Shown here: piece after piece, positions 9,468 to 18,035 of the stretch
Position numbering within the stretch: position 1 is the first letter of the stretch
How the letters are laid out: every line of letters starts with the position of its first letter
Source of the DNA: Niveibacterium umoris
GTDB taxonomy: Bacteria; Pseudomonadota; Gammaproteobacteria; Burkholderiales; Rhodocyclaceae
DNA length: 64,000 nucleotides
Assembly (NCBI RefSeq): GCF_014197015.1
Contig: NZ_JACIET010000001.1
Span: 248,001-312,000 of the forward strand
Direction: 5' to 3'
Made by a program: the position numbers and the translations under genes
Notes under the pieces: generated by a model
Database searches by the model: none
What the model saw: only the letters and a program-made list of their open reading frames with translations
Told to the model about the DNA's origin: nothing

Positions 9468-11270
9468 ATGGCATTTGATGCGCGGGAGTTCCTGAGGACG
9501 CTGACCGAATCCCCGGGGGTCTACCGCATGATCGGCGCTGACGAAGAGGTGCTCTACGTCGGCAAGGCCAAGAACCTCAAACGTCGCGTATCGAGCTACT
9601 TCCAGAAAAACCACCCGAGTCCGCGCATCGCGCTGATGGTGTCGCGGATTGCGCGGGTGGATACGACGGCAGTGCGCTCCGAGACCGAAGCGCTGATCCT
9701 CGAAAACAACCTCATCAAGGCCCTCAAGCCGCGGTACAACATCCTCTTTCGCGACGACAAGAGCTACCCGTACATCATGCTCAGCGGCGATGCGTTTCCG
9801 CGCATTGCTTACTATCGGGGGGCATTTGCCAAGGGTTCGCGCTACTTTGGACCTTTCCCCAGTTCCTGGGCGGCGCGTGAAAGCGTCAACCTGATTCAGA
9901 AGATGTTCCGCCTGCGTACCTGTGAAGAGAGCGTCTTCGCCAATCGCTCGCGGCCCTGTCTGCTGCACCAGATCAAACGCTGCTCCGCCCCCTGCGTTGC
10001 GCTGATCTCGCCTGAGGATTACGCACGCGATGTTCGGATGGCGAGCATGTTTCTCGACGGGCGCCATAGCGAAATCATCGATCAGCTTGGCGTGCAAATG
10101 CAGCAGGCGGCAGAGCGATTCGCATACGAAGAAGCAGCCTTTTTCCGCGACCAGATCCGATCCCTGCAGACTGTTCTGCACAAGCAGTTCGTCGACTCCG
10201 GTCGTGACGAAGATGTGGATGTCGTGGTTGCGGTCGAAGTTGCGGGCGTCGTCTGCGTAAACCTTGCGATGGTCAGAGGCGGACGCCACCTTGGTGATCG
10301 TCCGCAATTTCCGCAAGGCGGCGAGACGCTGGGCGCCGGCGATGCATTGCTGGCCTTCATCGAGCAGCACTACCTCGAACATCCTGCGCCAACCCGTTTG
10401 GTGGTGTCGGGGGTGGTGCCCGAAGATGCCCGCCGTTTTGTCGATGAGACACTTGAACTCCGGATTGCCGTGGTCGCCCCGCGTTTCGAGGCCGAAAGAG
10501 CGTGGGTCGAGATGGCCGAGCGCAATGCCCGTGAGGCAATCGAAATCCGCCTGCGCGAATCCGGGCGCGTTGCGGACCAGCTGGACGCATTGAGATCGGC
10601 GCTCGAACTTCAGGATGCGCCACAGCGCATCGAATGTTTCGATATCAGCCATACGATGGGCGAGGCCACGATCGCGTCCTGCGTGGTGTGGGAAGACGGC
10701 GGAATGAAGAAGTCCGAGTACCGTCGATTCAACATCGCGGGTGTCGAACCCGGCGACGACTACGGCGCGATGCGACAGGCCCTGGAGCGACGCTATGGCA
10801 AGGTGGCTGCGGGGGAGGGGGCACGGCCCGACCTCATCCTCATCGACGGCGGTAAGGGGCAGGTCAGCGTGGCTTACGAAGTGCTCGTCGAACTGGGTCT
10901 GGAAACGATCGCCATGCTGGGGGTTGCGAAAGGCGAGGCGCGCAAGGCAGGGCTGGAGCAATTGGTATTCCCCGACAATCGGGCGCCGCTGGTGCTCGGT
11001 GGCGAGCACGCCGGGCTTCACCTGATCCAGACCGTGCGCGACGAGGCACATCGTTTCGCGATCACCGGAATGCGCGCGAAGCGAGCCAAAGCGCGCGTCG
11101 GATCTCGTCTCGACGATATCCCCGGAATTGGGCCGACGCGTCGCAAGAAACTCATCGAGACGTTTGGCGGGCTCGCTGGCGTCAAGGAGGCGACGGTCGA
11201 AGACCTCTGTCGCGTCAGCGGCGTCAATCGAAAACTCGCGGAAGCGATCTACAATGCGCTACGCGACTGA
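9468..11270 (+). CDS. uvrC: Excinuclease ABC subunit C
   Basis: I take the ATG at 9468 (MAFDAREFLRTL, 600 residues). The TTG at 9453 would overlap nagZ and has no better ribosome site. The GIY-YIG nuclease domain is at residues 10-90 (GVYRMI ... VLYVGKAKNLKRR). A UvrB-interacting UVR segment lies near residue 210, the RNase H-like C-terminal nuclease at about 370-540 (ECFDISHTMG, LILIDGGKGQ) and helix-hairpin-helix motifs at the end (IPGIGPTRRKKLIETFGG). It makes both incisions in nucleotide excision repair. The uvrC-pgsA-tRNA order is conserved in many proteobacteria, including E. coli. Confidence 0.95.
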   Translation: MAFDAREFLRTLTESPGVYRMIGADEEVLYVGKAKNLKRRVSSYFQKNHPSPRIALMVSRIARVDTTAVRSETEALILENNLIKALKPRYNILFRDDKSYPYIMLSGDAFPRIAYYRGAFAKGSRYFGPFPSSWAARESVNLIQKMFRLRTCEESVFANRSRPCLLHQIKRCSAPCVALISPEDYARDVRMASMFLDGRHSEIIDQLGVQMQQAAERFAYEEAAFFRDQIRSLQTVLHKQFVDSGRDEDVDVVVAVEVAGVVCVNLAMVRGGRHLGDRPQFPQGGETLGAGDALLAFIEQHYLEHPAPTRLVVSGVVPEDARRFVDETLELRIAVVAPRFEAERAWVEMAERNAREAIEIRLRESGRVADQLDALRSALELQDAPQRIECFDISHTMGEATIASCVVWEDGGMKKSEYRRFNIAGVEPGDDYGAMRQALERRYGKVAAGEGARPDLILIDGGKGQVSVAYEVLVELGLETIAMLGVAKGEARKAGLEQLVFPDNRAPLVLGGEHAGLHLIQTVRDEAHRFAITGMRAKRAKARVGSRLDDIPGIGPTRRKKLIETFGGLAGVKEATVEDLCRVSGVNRKLAEAIYNALRD

Positions 11271-11297
11271 ATCGCTGGCGCCTCATCCAACCCGCAC

Positions 11298-11873
11298 ATG
11301 CAGCTAAATATTCCGAACACCCTGACCTGGGCCCGCATCGTTCTCATTCCGTTGTTTGTCGGCGTCTTCTATCTGCCCGAAACCTGGCTCTCGATGCCGG
11401 AAAAGAATATCTGGGCGTGCGTCATGTTCGTTGCGGCGGCCGTAACTGACTGGTTTGACGGCTATCTGGCGCGCAAGCTGGGTCAGACGTCGGCATTTGG
11501 CGCATTCCTCGATCCGGTGGCCGACAAACTCATGGTCGGCGCGGCGTTGGTAATGCTCGTGGAGTTGGGGCGCGTCGATGCATTGATCGCGTTTGTCATC
11601 ATCGGGCGCGAAATCACGATTTCCGCGCTGCGTGAATGGATGGCCCAGGTCGGCGCCTCACGCAGTGTCGCGGTTTCGTTTATCGGCAAGCTCAAGACGA
11701 CCGCGCAGATGATTGCCATTCCCGTGCTGCTGTTTAATGGAAACCTGTTTGGCTTCTCGGTCAATCCTGTCGGAATGTTGTTGATCTGGGTGGCTGCGGT
11801 GCTCACCCTGTGGTCCATGGGCTATTACCTGAAGCGGGCCGCCGTTGCGCTGTCCGAGGCAGGAAAGGGTTGA
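11298..11873 (+). CDS. pgsA: CDP-diacylglycerol--glycerol-3-phosphate 3-phosphatidyltransferase
   Basis: The protein has 191 residues with several membrane segments. The CDP-alcohol phosphatidyltransferase signature D-x2-DG-x2-AR-x8-G-x3-D-x3-D is complete in the stretch from DWFDGYLARKLG to FGAFLDPVAD (about residues 51-77). It makes phosphatidylglycerophosphate, the precursor of phosphatidylglycerol. It lies 27 nt after uvrC. Its stop codon is embedded in the -35 box of the following tRNA promoter. Confidence 0.95.
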   Translation: MQLNIPNTLTWARIVLIPLFVGVFYLPETWLSMPEKNIWACVMFVAAAVTDWFDGYLARKLGQTSAFGAFLDPVADKLMVGAALVMLVELGRVDALIAFVIIGREITISALREWMAQVGASRSVAVSFIGKLKTTAQMIAIPVLLFNGNLFGFSVNPVGMLLIWVAAVLTLWSMGYYLKRAAVALSEAGKG

Positions 11874-11897
11874 CGCTGGCAGAAAGTCGGCTATAAT
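11870..11897 (+). promoter_or_regulatory. sigma-70 promoter of the tRNA-Gly-Cys-Gly group
   Basis: TTGACG (11870-11875), a 16-nt spacer and a perfect TATAAT (11892-11897) precede tRNA-Gly by 15 nt. The -35 hexamer contains the pgsA stop codon TGA, so gene end and promoter overlap. Confidence 0.85.
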
Positions 11898-11912
11898 TCA
11901 TCTCTCTGCGAC

Positions 11913-11988
11913 GCGGGAGTAGCTCAGTTGGTAGAGCGCAACCTTGCCAAGGTTGAGGTCGCGAGTTCGAGACTCGTCTCCCGCTCCA
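11913..11988 (+). tRNA. tRNA-Gly (GCC), copy 1
   Basis: This is a 76-nt cloverleaf with acceptor GCGGGAG/CTCCCGC and the CCA encoded. The anticodon loop TTGCCAA has GCC at 11946-11948. The D arm is GCTC...GAGC and the T arm carries TTCGAGA. It lies directly after pgsA, as glyW does in E. coli. The sequence is identical to the second copy at 12144-12219. Confidence 0.97.
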
Positions 11989-11998
11989 GCCGAAATTT

Positions 11999-12025
11999 GG
12001 GGAAAGCCCGGTGCTTTCCCCTTTT
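11999..12025 (+). terminator. intrinsic terminator after first tRNA-Gly
   Basis: GGGGAAAGC (11999-12007), loop CCGGT and GCTTTCCCC (12013-12021) form a perfect 9-bp stem followed by TTTT. It separates the first tRNA-Gly from tRNA-Cys, so read-through or a weak promoter is needed for the latter. Confidence 0.8.
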
Positions 12026-12062
12026 AGTTAGGCTGCGGGTCGTCACAGGTTGATCCGCACAC

Positions 12063-12136
12063 GGCGCGGTAGCAAAGCGGTTATGCACCGGATTGCAAAT
12101 CCGTGTAGGTCGGTTCGACTCCGGCCCGCGCCTCCA
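12063..12136 (+). tRNA. tRNA-Cys (GCA)
   Basis: This is a 74-nt tRNA with acceptor GGCGCGG/CCGCGCC, discriminator T and encoded CCA. The anticodon loop TTGCAAA gives GCA at 12095-12097. A Cys tRNA after pgsA and tRNA-Gly matches the E. coli glyW-cysT order. Confidence 0.96.
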
Positions 12137-12143
12137 GAGTACT

Positions 12144-12219
12144 GCGGGAGTAGCTCAGTTGGTAGAGCGCAACCTTGCCAAGGTTGAGGTCGCGAGTTCG
12201 AGACTCGTCTCCCGCTCCA
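12144..12219 (+). tRNA. tRNA-Gly (GCC), copy 2
   Basis: This copy is base-for-base identical over 76 nt to the first, with anticodon GCC and encoded CCA. It follows tRNA-Cys by 7 nt and sits where E. coli has leuZ. Duplicate copies suggest a high demand for GGC codons, which fits the GC-rich genome (inference). Confidence 0.97.
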
Positions 12220-12226
12220 GGCACAG

Positions 12227-12257
12227 AAGGGGAAGGCTTTTAGCCTTCCCCTTTTTT
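12227..12257 (+). terminator. intrinsic terminator after tRNA-Gly copy 2
   Basis: GGGGAAGGC (12229-12237) and GCCTTCCCC (12243-12251) pair around a 5-nt loop and are followed by six T. The flanking AA/TT extends the stem. It closes the tRNA group. Confidence 0.9.
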
Positions 12258-12603
12258 GTTTGCTTTCCTGGGTCGTTGGGTGTGGTTGCGCGTCAGCCGA
12301 CGTGCACGGACGACTGAGCGCTCCCGGTTGGGCGCGGGTACGTACCGAAGCCCACCCTGCAAATCCGGGACTGGCCTGCTGGGATGATCTTGAGAACTGC
12401 AGGCATTACGGCGTCAGAGAGTTCCTGCTGACTTTCGCGTCAATCACGGGTATGCTGCGCCCACCCAGCGTTTTCCAATCTTCGCTGCGGTCTCTGATTA
12501 CCACCCGATCGCACGGCCCAAGGCCTTTTCGCCGATCTCATTCTCGTCAGCCTGGATTGGTGTCGCTCGATTTCGAGAGACGGGCCGTCGCTGGAGCAGT
12601 TTC
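12258..12603 (+). promoter_or_regulatory. 346-nt gene-free leader of rhlE with a candidate promoter
   Basis: No convincing gene is present; the open frame here has no codon bias or ribosome site. CTGACT (12428-12433), 17 nt and TATGCT (12451-12456) form a weak sigma-70-like promoter about 150 nt before the helicase. A long leader is common for cold-shock-responsive RNA helicase genes, but no specific RNA element was recognised. Confidence 0.35.
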
Positions 12604-14232
12604 ATGAATTCCGAAGTTACGTTTGCCAGCTTGGCGCTGGCCGAACCCCTATTGCGTGCAATCGGCGAGGCCGGTTACACGCACCCGACGCCGATCCAGG
12701 CGCAGGCGATTCCTCTGGTGATGCAGGGGGGTGACCTGATGGCTGCCGCGCAAACCGGCACCGGCAAGACGGCCGGATTCACATTGCCGATCCTCCATCA
12801 CCTCGTGACCAAGCCCAAGGGCGCGACGCCTGGCAAGCCGCGCTGCCTGATCCTGACCCCGACGCGCGAACTCGCCGCGCAGGTGGAAGAGTCGGTGCAG
12901 ACCTATGGCAAATATGTGGACGTGACATCGATGGTGATGTTCGGTGGCGTCGGCATGAATCCGCAGATCGCGGGGCTCCGCAAGCCTCTCGATATCCTTG
13001 TTGCGACTCCCGGACGTCTTCTGGACCACATCGGCCAGAAGACGCTGTCCTTGTCCGACGTTGAGATCCTCGTGCTGGACGAGGCGGATCGAATGCTCGA
13101 CATGGGCTTCATTCGCGACATCAAGAAGGTGCTCGCGCTGTTGCCCAAGCAGCGCCAGAACCTGCTGTTCTCGGCTACGTTCTCGGATGAGATCAAGGCG
13201 CTCGCCGATGGGCTGATGAACAAGCCCGGCTACGTTGAAGTGGCGCGGCGGAATACGGCGAGCGAACTGGTGGAGCAGTCGGTGTTCCTCATTGGCCAGA
13301 AACAGAAGCGGCACCTGTTGGCGCATCTGATCAAGAAACACCAGTGGTTCCAGGTGCTGGTCTTTACCCGCACCAAGCACGGCGCCAACCGCCTGGCAGA
13401 GCAGCTGGACAAGGACGGCATACCCGCCTTGGCGATCCACGGCAACAAGAGCCAGAACGCGCGCACCCGCGCTTTGTCCGAATTCAAGTCGGGGGATCTG
13501 CAGGTGCTGGTGGCGACCGACATTGCCGCCCGCGGCTTGGATATCGACCAGCTCCCGCAGGTTGTGAATTTCGAGTTGCCAAACGTGCCGGAAGACTATG
13601 TCCACCGAATTGGTCGTACCGGTCGTGCCGGGTCGAGTGGTGCAGCAATCTCGCTGGTCGACGATGAGGAGATGAAGCATCTGGTGGCAATTGAGCGCCT
13701 GATGCGGCGCAAAATCGATCGGGTCAACGATCCGGACTTTGTGCCGGTTGCACTCCCGGTGGGCGGCGAAACGCATGCACGCCCGGCTCATCCCGCGCCA
13801 GCGCATACGCGTGGTGGTCGCGGTAGCGGTGGTGGGCGTGGCGGCAATGCTTCGCCGCAACAGCATCCGGCCCGCGGGCAGCAGCCCGGCCCCCGGCACG
13901 GGAAGCCCGCCGCAGTGACCGCGCAAGCGCCCAAGCGGCACGCTGCCCCGGCCAAGCCCGCTGCTGCCGGTGGGCAGCCGGCCGACGGCGCTCCAGCGCG
14001 GAGCGGCCGGCCGGCCAGGCCGCAAGGGGAGGGCCGCCGTCCGGGCGCTGCCGCGCCGCGTGGCGACGGTGGTCGCCGTGGGCAAGGCGAGGGCAGCAGG
14101 AATGCGCCGCGTAGCCCCGCCGCACAGCACACGCCGGCAACGCGCCCAGCGCAACCGGTTGAAGAAAGCGGTGCTCGGCGCGCACTCAAGGCGGTAGCGG
14201 CGTTGCTTGGTGGCAAGCGCGACAAGAACTGA
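12604..14232 (+). CDS. rhlE: DEAD-box RNA helicase, RhlE type
   Basis: The protein has 542 residues, with GGAG 7 nt before the ATG. The helicase core occupies residues 1-370: Q motif [10 protein letters not shown], motif [22 protein letters not shown] ([13 protein letters not shown]), SAT and [10 protein letters not shown]. The last ~150 residues are a low-complexity tail rich in Gly, Arg, Pro and Ala with RGG-like runs, probably disordered and RNA-binding. RhlE-type helicases remodel ribosomal and decaying RNA. It is a single gene flanked by tRNA groups. Confidence 0.93.
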   Translation: MNSEVTFASLALAEPLLRAIGEAGYTHPTPIQAQAIPLVMQGGDLMAAAQTGTGKTAGFTLPILHHLVTKPKGATPGKPRCLILTPTRELAAQVEESVQTYGKYVDVTSMVMFGGVGMNPQIAGLRKPLDILVATPGRLLDHIGQKTLSLSDVEILVLDEADRMLDMGFIRDIKKVLALLPKQRQNLLFSATFSDEIKALADGLMNKPGYVEVARRNTASELVEQSVFLIGQKQKRHLLAHLIKKHQWFQVLVFTRTKHGANRLAEQLDKDGIPALAIHGNKSQNARTRALSEFKSGDLQVLVATDIAARGLDIDQLPQVVNFELPNVPEDYVHRIGRTGRAGSSGAAISLVDDEEMKHLVAIERLMRRKIDRVNDPDFVPVALPVGGETHARPAHPAPAHTRGGRGSGGGRGGNASPQQHPARGQQPGPRHGKPAAVTAQAPKRHAAPAKPAAAGGQPADGAPARSGRPARPQGEGRRPGAAAPRGDGGRRGQGEGSRNAPRSPAAQHTPATRPAQPVEESGARRALKAVAALLGGKRDKN

Positions 14233-14318
14233 CCGGATCGGCGGCTTCGATGTCGCCGTTCCGGCTACCCGAATGAGCACTCTTCAGCGCCGGAAACGCA
14301 GACGTGCTGCAAGCTTAT

Positions 14319-14347
14319 TTGACGACCGGGCGGTGTCTGTGTATATT
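14319..14347 (+). promoter_or_regulatory. sigma-70 promoter of the tRNA-Pro-Arg-His operon
   Basis: TTGACG (14319-14324), an exact 17-nt spacer and TATATT (14342-14347) lie 10 nt before tRNA-Pro. The discriminator before the gene is GC-rich (CGCCCTCT), consistent with a stringently controlled stable-RNA promoter (inference). Confidence 0.88.
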
Positions 14348-14357
14348 CTCGCCCTCT

Positions 14358-14434
14358 CGGGGTGTAGCGCAGTCCGGTAGCGCGCTTGCTTTGGGAGCAA
14401 GATGTCGGGAGTTCGAATCTCTCCACCCCGACCA
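14358..14434 (+). tRNA. tRNA-Pro (TGG)
   Basis: This is a 77-nt tRNA with acceptor CGGGGTG/CACCCCG, discriminator A and encoded CCA. The anticodon stem CTTGC/GCAAG encloses TTTGGGA, with anticodon TGG at 14392-14394. Confidence 0.97.
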
Positions 14435-14463
14435 GCAAGTTTGGATAAACGTTCGGACAGAAC

Positions 14464-14540
14464 CCGCCCGTAGCTCAACCGGATAGAGCACCGGCCTTCT
14501 AAGCCGGGGGTTACAGGTTCGAGTCCTGTCGGGCGGGCCA
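14464..14540 (+). tRNA. tRNA-Arg (TCT)
   Basis: This is a 77-nt tRNA with acceptor CCGCCCG/CGGGCGG, discriminator G as in other Arg tRNAs of this type, and encoded CCA. The anticodon loop CTTCTAA gives TCT at 14498-14500, reading the rare AGA/AGG codons. Confidence 0.96.
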
Positions 14541-14563
14541 AACCTTGCAGAGTAGTACCCAGT

Positions 14564-14640
14564 GGCGGCATTAGCTCAGTCGGTAGAGCACTGGATTGTG
14601 ATTCCAGGTGTCACCGGTTCGATCCCGGTATGTCGCCCCA
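14564..14640 (+). tRNA. tRNA-His (GTG)
   Basis: This is a 77-nt tRNA. It has the extra G(-1) at 14564 paired with discriminator C, the identity element of histidine tRNA, and an encoded CCA. The anticodon loop TTGTGAT gives GTG at 14598-14600. The Pro-Arg-His order is common in proteobacteria. Confidence 0.97.
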
Positions 14641-14652
14641 AGCTTTCCCAAG

Positions 14653-14678
14653 AAAAACCCGCCTTCTGGCGGGTTTTT
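14653..14678 (+). terminator. intrinsic terminator of the tRNA-Pro-Arg-His operon
   Basis: CCCGCC (14658-14663), loop TTCT and GGCGGG (14668-14673) are flanked by an A5 run and a T5 run, giving an 11-bp hairpin that is symmetrical and could act in both directions. Confidence 0.9.
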
Positions 14679-15086
14679 CGCTTTCCGGGGCGCCGCGGGC
14701 ATGGGCTCCTTACTTCGGCGCTGCGTGAGTCCCCGTCAAAAATGCTCGCCCGGTTTCCTTCCCCTCCTGGCCGCTGGCGGTGTGCCCATCCTGGCCTTGC
14801 ACCTGCAACGCAATTTGCATTCCCTGCTGCTTGCAGCGACGCAGGTGGGAGTCGTGCTGCTGGCGCGCTGCGACACTGGTAAGGCGGACGTCACCTTGTT
14901 ACCGTGTGTGAAATCGATCGTCGATAAAGAATGCTTCACTCGGCGCCGATAAGCTGGGTGTTCGCGCAGACCTTGCCTGGCAGCTTGGCCGGCTTGCCGT
15001 CTAAAGCGAAGAAGAGATGCCGGTTGGCGCAAGTCGCCGGGACCAAATCTTGACTTCAAGTCGTACCCACACAGGAGAGCCCTTTC
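14679..15086. other. 408-nt gene-free stretch before the accessory locus
   Basis: No supported gene is present. Near its end, GGGAC (15039-15043) and CGTA (15062-15065) with an 18-nt spacer resemble a weak ECF-type promoter, and a TTGACT (15050) has no matching -10. AGGAGAG at 15073-15079 is the ribosome site of the next gene. The stretch marks the boundary between housekeeping and accessory DNA. Confidence 0.3.
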
Positions 15087-15770
15087 ATGACGATTTCCCG
15101 CAAGCTGGTGATTGCCGCATTGAGCTGCTGTTTTGCCGTCACCGCAATGGCCGCTTCACAGAAGAAGCCGAATCTCAACAGCGCCAAAGCGGCTCCGACA
15201 CCAGCCACTGCCGCGGTCGACAAGATTGCGACGGCCCATGCGCTGGTGCGTTACGGCAATGCAAATGGCGATCCGCTTGCCTTGATCACCGCGGCCAAGA
15301 TCATCAAGGAGGCCGGCACTGTCGAGTCCCCCGCCAAGCGCACCGGCGGCAAGCCTGGCGCAGACAAGGGCCGGCCCGATGGCTATTCGCCCGACGTGAT
15401 CCTCGCGCATGCGCGGGAACTGGCTGCGGGCCGCCCGGACATCATTGCGCTGGCCGACGACGTGGCCAAGACCGGGTCGCGCGGGCGTGATCGTGGCCCG
15501 GGCCGTATCCATACCGTGGTCGGTTCCGGCGAAGTGGATTCGTTCGACGTTGTCTTCACCGGCGGCGAGCCCGCCAGAATCCTGGTGAGCGGTGATGGCG
15601 ACTCCGATCTCGATCTGTACGTCTACGACGAGAACGGCAACCTGATCTGCAAGGACGACGACAACTCCGATGACATGGTCTGCGGCTTCACCCCCGCGTG
15701 GACCGGCAAGTTCAACGTGCGCGTGCGCAATCGTGGCATCGCAAACGAATATGTCCTGATCACGAACTGA
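15087..15770 (+). CDS. exported protein with C-terminal PPC domain
   Basis: The protein has 227 residues, with a strong AGGAGAG site 7 nt before the ATG. Residues 1-22 form a signal peptide ending in AMA. The middle part (about 45-135) is a helical region with no recognised family. Residues 148-227 look like a bacterial pre-peptidase C-terminal (PPC) beta-sandwich: GEVDSFDVVFTGGE, the Asp-rich GDGDSDLDLYVYDENGN, and a closing FNVRVRNRG. PPC domains usually accompany secreted proteases and may bind calcium or polysaccharide. Here the PPC is separate from a protease, but the next gene encodes an exported caspase-fold protease. A terminator follows, so it may be transcribed at a higher level than the rest. 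Confidence 0.75.
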   Translation: MTISRKLVIAALSCCFAVTAMAASQKKPNLNSAKAAPTPATAAVDKIATAHALVRYGNANGDPLALITAAKIIKEAGTVESPAKRTGGKPGADKGRPDGYSPDVILAHARELAAGRPDIIALADDVAKTGSRGRDRGPGRIHTVVGSGEVDSFDVVFTGGEPARILVSGDGDSDLDLYVYDENGNLICKDDDNSDDMVCGFTPAWTGKFNVRVRNRGIANEYVLITN

Positions 15771-15781
15771 TTGCTACAGTC

Positions 15782-15812
15782 ACGCCTCCCGGTCACTGCC
15801 GGGGGGCGTTTT
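15782..15812 (+). terminator. intrinsic terminator between PPC gene and caspase gene
   Basis: ACGCCTCCCGG (15782-15792), a 6-nt loop and CCGGGGGGCGT (15799-15809) form an 11-bp stem with one G-T pair, ending in TTTT. It should uncouple the PPC-domain gene from the downstream protease and sigma factor genes. Confidence 0.8.
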
Positions 15813-15871
15813 CATTTCAGGGGCGCCCTGAACCGCCCGATCCAGATTTGCCGCGTATCCGGAGACTGTTC

Positions 15872-18022
15872 GTGAAACGCATTGCGTGCGTAATCCTGTT
15901 TGCCGTAGCTGCCCTGATGCTGCCCTTGAAGGCCTTGCACGCGCGCGAGATGCGGGCGCTGCTGGTGGGCGTGTCCGAGTATCCGGTGCTCGACAAGAAT
16001 TTCCAGCTCGAGGGCCCGCGCAACGACATCCAGCGCCTGCGCGATCTATTGCAGCAGCGCAGTTTCGCTGCGAACCACATGACCGTGCTGGCCGATGGTG
16101 TTCCCGGGGCCAGCGGCCTTCCTACCCGCGCGGCGATACTGAACGCGCTTGACCAACTGGCACTGCAGTCGGCCAAGGGCGACTATGTGCTGCTGTATTT
16201 CTCCGGGCACGGCAGTCAGCAACCGGCCGATCGCAACACGCCCGAAGGGCGCGACGAGGCCGACGGTCTGTTCGAAATCTTCCTGCCGCGCGACATCGGT
16301 GCCTGGAACGACGAAGGCCAGACGGTGCAGAACGCGCTGGTCAGCCACGAGTTGCGGCGCGCGGTAGACCGCATCATCGACAAGGGGGCCTTCGTCTGGG
16401 CGATCTTCGATTCCTGTCACAGCGCGACCATGGTTCGTGGCGCGGGCGACAGCAGCGAAGTGCGCTATCGCTACATCACGCCGGATGCGCTGGGCATTCC
16501 TGCGAAGGTAATCGACCGCGCGAATGCCGATGCAGTGCGCTCCCGCGGCAAGGCTGATGCGGCGTCCGCCGACCCGGTGGCGAGCACCAAAGGCATGGCC
16601 GGTGGCGTGTTCTTCTACGCCGCGCAGACGACCGAGCTTGCGCCTGAGATGCGACTGCCGCTCGGTCACCCGGACCGCAAGCCATTCGGCTTGTTTGGCT
16701 TCACACTGATGCAGGCGCTCGAATCCGGCGCGCCGATGACGTATCGCCAGCTGGCGCAACATGTGCTCAGCCAGTACGGCGGCATGAACCAGAGCCGCGT
16801 TACGCCCCTGTTTTCCGGTACCCGCCTCGATGACCTGTTGTTCGGTCAGGAAAGCGTGCCGATCCGCCAGTGGAAGGTCGACCGGGGTGCGACGCCGTCG
16901 ATCCCGGCCGGTGCGCTGGCGCAAGTGACCGAAGCGTCTCTGCTGGCGATCGTTGCCAGCCCGCTCGACAAGGACGACGCGGCGATAGGCTATGCCGAGG
17001 CGCGCAACGTCGCGCTGGCCTCGAGCACGCTGGTGCCGCTGGCGCACGGCGGCAAACCGGCGCTCGATCCGAAGGACATCCCCCCCGCCGCCCATGCCCG
17101 CCTGATCCGCAGCGCCGGCGAATACACCCTGCGGGTGGTCGCGGACTTCACCGATTGCGATAGCGCCTGCATCGCGCGCGGCCCGATCGACGCCTTGAAG
17201 AAATACGGCGTTCCTGGCGCACAAATCAACTGGTTTTCCTTGCCCGAGACCGGCGATGTTGCAGTCAAGGCCTACCGTGACCGCGTGCAGCTTGTCCCGC
17301 CCGCGCTGCAGGGTCTTAACTGCGCGGCACGCAAGAAGGCCGCCGAGCGCACGCAATGCGAAGAAGAACTGCGCACCGGCTCGCTCACGCTGCAGTGGAA
17401 CGCCGCCAAGGGCGCACCGGCCCTGCGCGAAGAGTTGGCCTCTGCGCTGCACAGCGTTGCGCGTGCCACCAACCTGATGCGCATCGCCAGCCAGTTGGGC
17501 GATGCCGCCGGCGGCAAGCTGGCCGTCACGATGAAACAGGTCACCGCGGCCGGCAAGACGCTGCCGATTACCGCAGAACGCAGCCCGGTGCTGCATGCGG
17601 GTGACAAGGTCGAGGTCAGCCTCGTTAACCAAGGCAACCTGCCACTCGATGTGACGGTTCTCTACCTCGATGCCGGCTATGGCGTGTCGGCACTGTTCCC
17701 GAGCAATGGCGAGAGCAACCGTTTCGAGGCCAAGGCCTCGCGTACTTTCACCCTCGACATTGATGACGAAACCACCGGGCTGGAGCGACTTGTAACGATT
17801 GCCGTGCAGGCGCGCGGGCTCGCCGAGCGCGTAGACTTTTCCTTCCTCGCACAGCCGCCGCTCGCGCAGGCGAACCGCACGCGCGGGGCAGAAGACGACG
17901 AGACGACGGCTTTCCGCGACGCAGGCTTCGCGGACTACGCCACGCGCGGTGCAAAGCTCACGCCGGCGACACCCGGGCAGCGCACCGCGATGCAGGTGTT
18001 CAACTGGACCGTGCGCAAGTAA
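15872..18022 (+). CDS. exported caspase-family (C14/metacaspase-like) protease
   Basis: I use GTG 15872 (716 residues), because GGAG lies 7 nt upstream and a signal peptide (VKRIACVILFAVAALMLPLKALHA) follows directly; the open frame further upstream has neither. Residues 27-250 form a caspase p20-like domain. His113 is in YFSGHGSQ and Cys182 in FDSCHSATM, the catalytic dyad, and GRDEADGLFEIFLP is metacaspase-like. The remaining ~450 residues carry no domain I recognise; a DUF4384-like beta region may lie at about 560-650 (KVEVSLVNQGNLPLDVTVLYL). Metacaspases cut after Arg or Lys. Location should be periplasmic or outside. It is 13 nt before an ECF sigma factor gene, suggesting a joint signalling role (inference). 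Confidence 0.88.
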   Translation: MKRIACVILFAVAALMLPLKALHAREMRALLVGVSEYPVLDKNFQLEGPRNDIQRLRDLLQQRSFAANHMTVLADGVPGASGLPTRAAILNALDQLALQSAKGDYVLLYFSGHGSQQPADRNTPEGRDEADGLFEIFLPRDIGAWNDEGQTVQNALVSHELRRAVDRIIDKGAFVWAIFDSCHSATMVRGAGDSSEVRYRYITPDALGIPAKVIDRANADAVRSRGKADAASADPVASTKGMAGGVFFYAAQTTELAPEMRLPLGHPDRKPFGLFGFTLMQALESGAPMTYRQLAQHVLSQYGGMNQSRVTPLFSGTRLDDLLFGQESVPIRQWKVDRGATPSIPAGALAQVTEASLLAIVASPLDKDDAAIGYAEARNVALASSTLVPLAHGGKPALDPKDIPPAAHARLIRSAGEYTLRVVADFTDCDSACIARGPIDALKKYGVPGAQINWFSLPETGDVAVKAYRDRVQLVPPALQGLNCAARKKAAERTQCEEELRTGSLTLQWNAAKGAPALREELASALHSVARATNLMRIASQLGDAAGGKLAVTMKQVTAAGKTLPITAERSPVLHAGDKVEVSLVNQGNLPLDVTVLYLDAGYGVSALFPSNGESNRFEAKASRTFTLDIDDETTGLERLVTIAVQARGLAERVDFSFLAQPPLAQANRTRGAEDDETTAFRDAGFADYATRGAKLTPATPGQRTAMQVFNWTVRK

Positions 18023-18035
18023 GGCCGACCGCGAT

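Noticed and set aside
12003-12062. Promoter between tRNA-Gly copy 1 and tRNA-Cys
   Set aside because: A TTGATC-like hexamer is present near 12050, but there is no usable -10 before the tRNA.
11913-12219. tRNA-Gly repeats as attachment sites of an integrated element
   Set aside because: Only tRNA-Cys lies between the copies, and there is no integrase.
12260-12607. 115-codon open frame before rhlE
   Set aside because: It overlaps a tRNA terminator end and the rhlE start, has no ribosome site and no codon bias.
15600-15680. Asp-rich stretch of the PPC protein as an EF-hand
   Set aside because: The spacing of acidic residues does not follow an EF-hand loop, and the surrounding pattern is beta, not helical.
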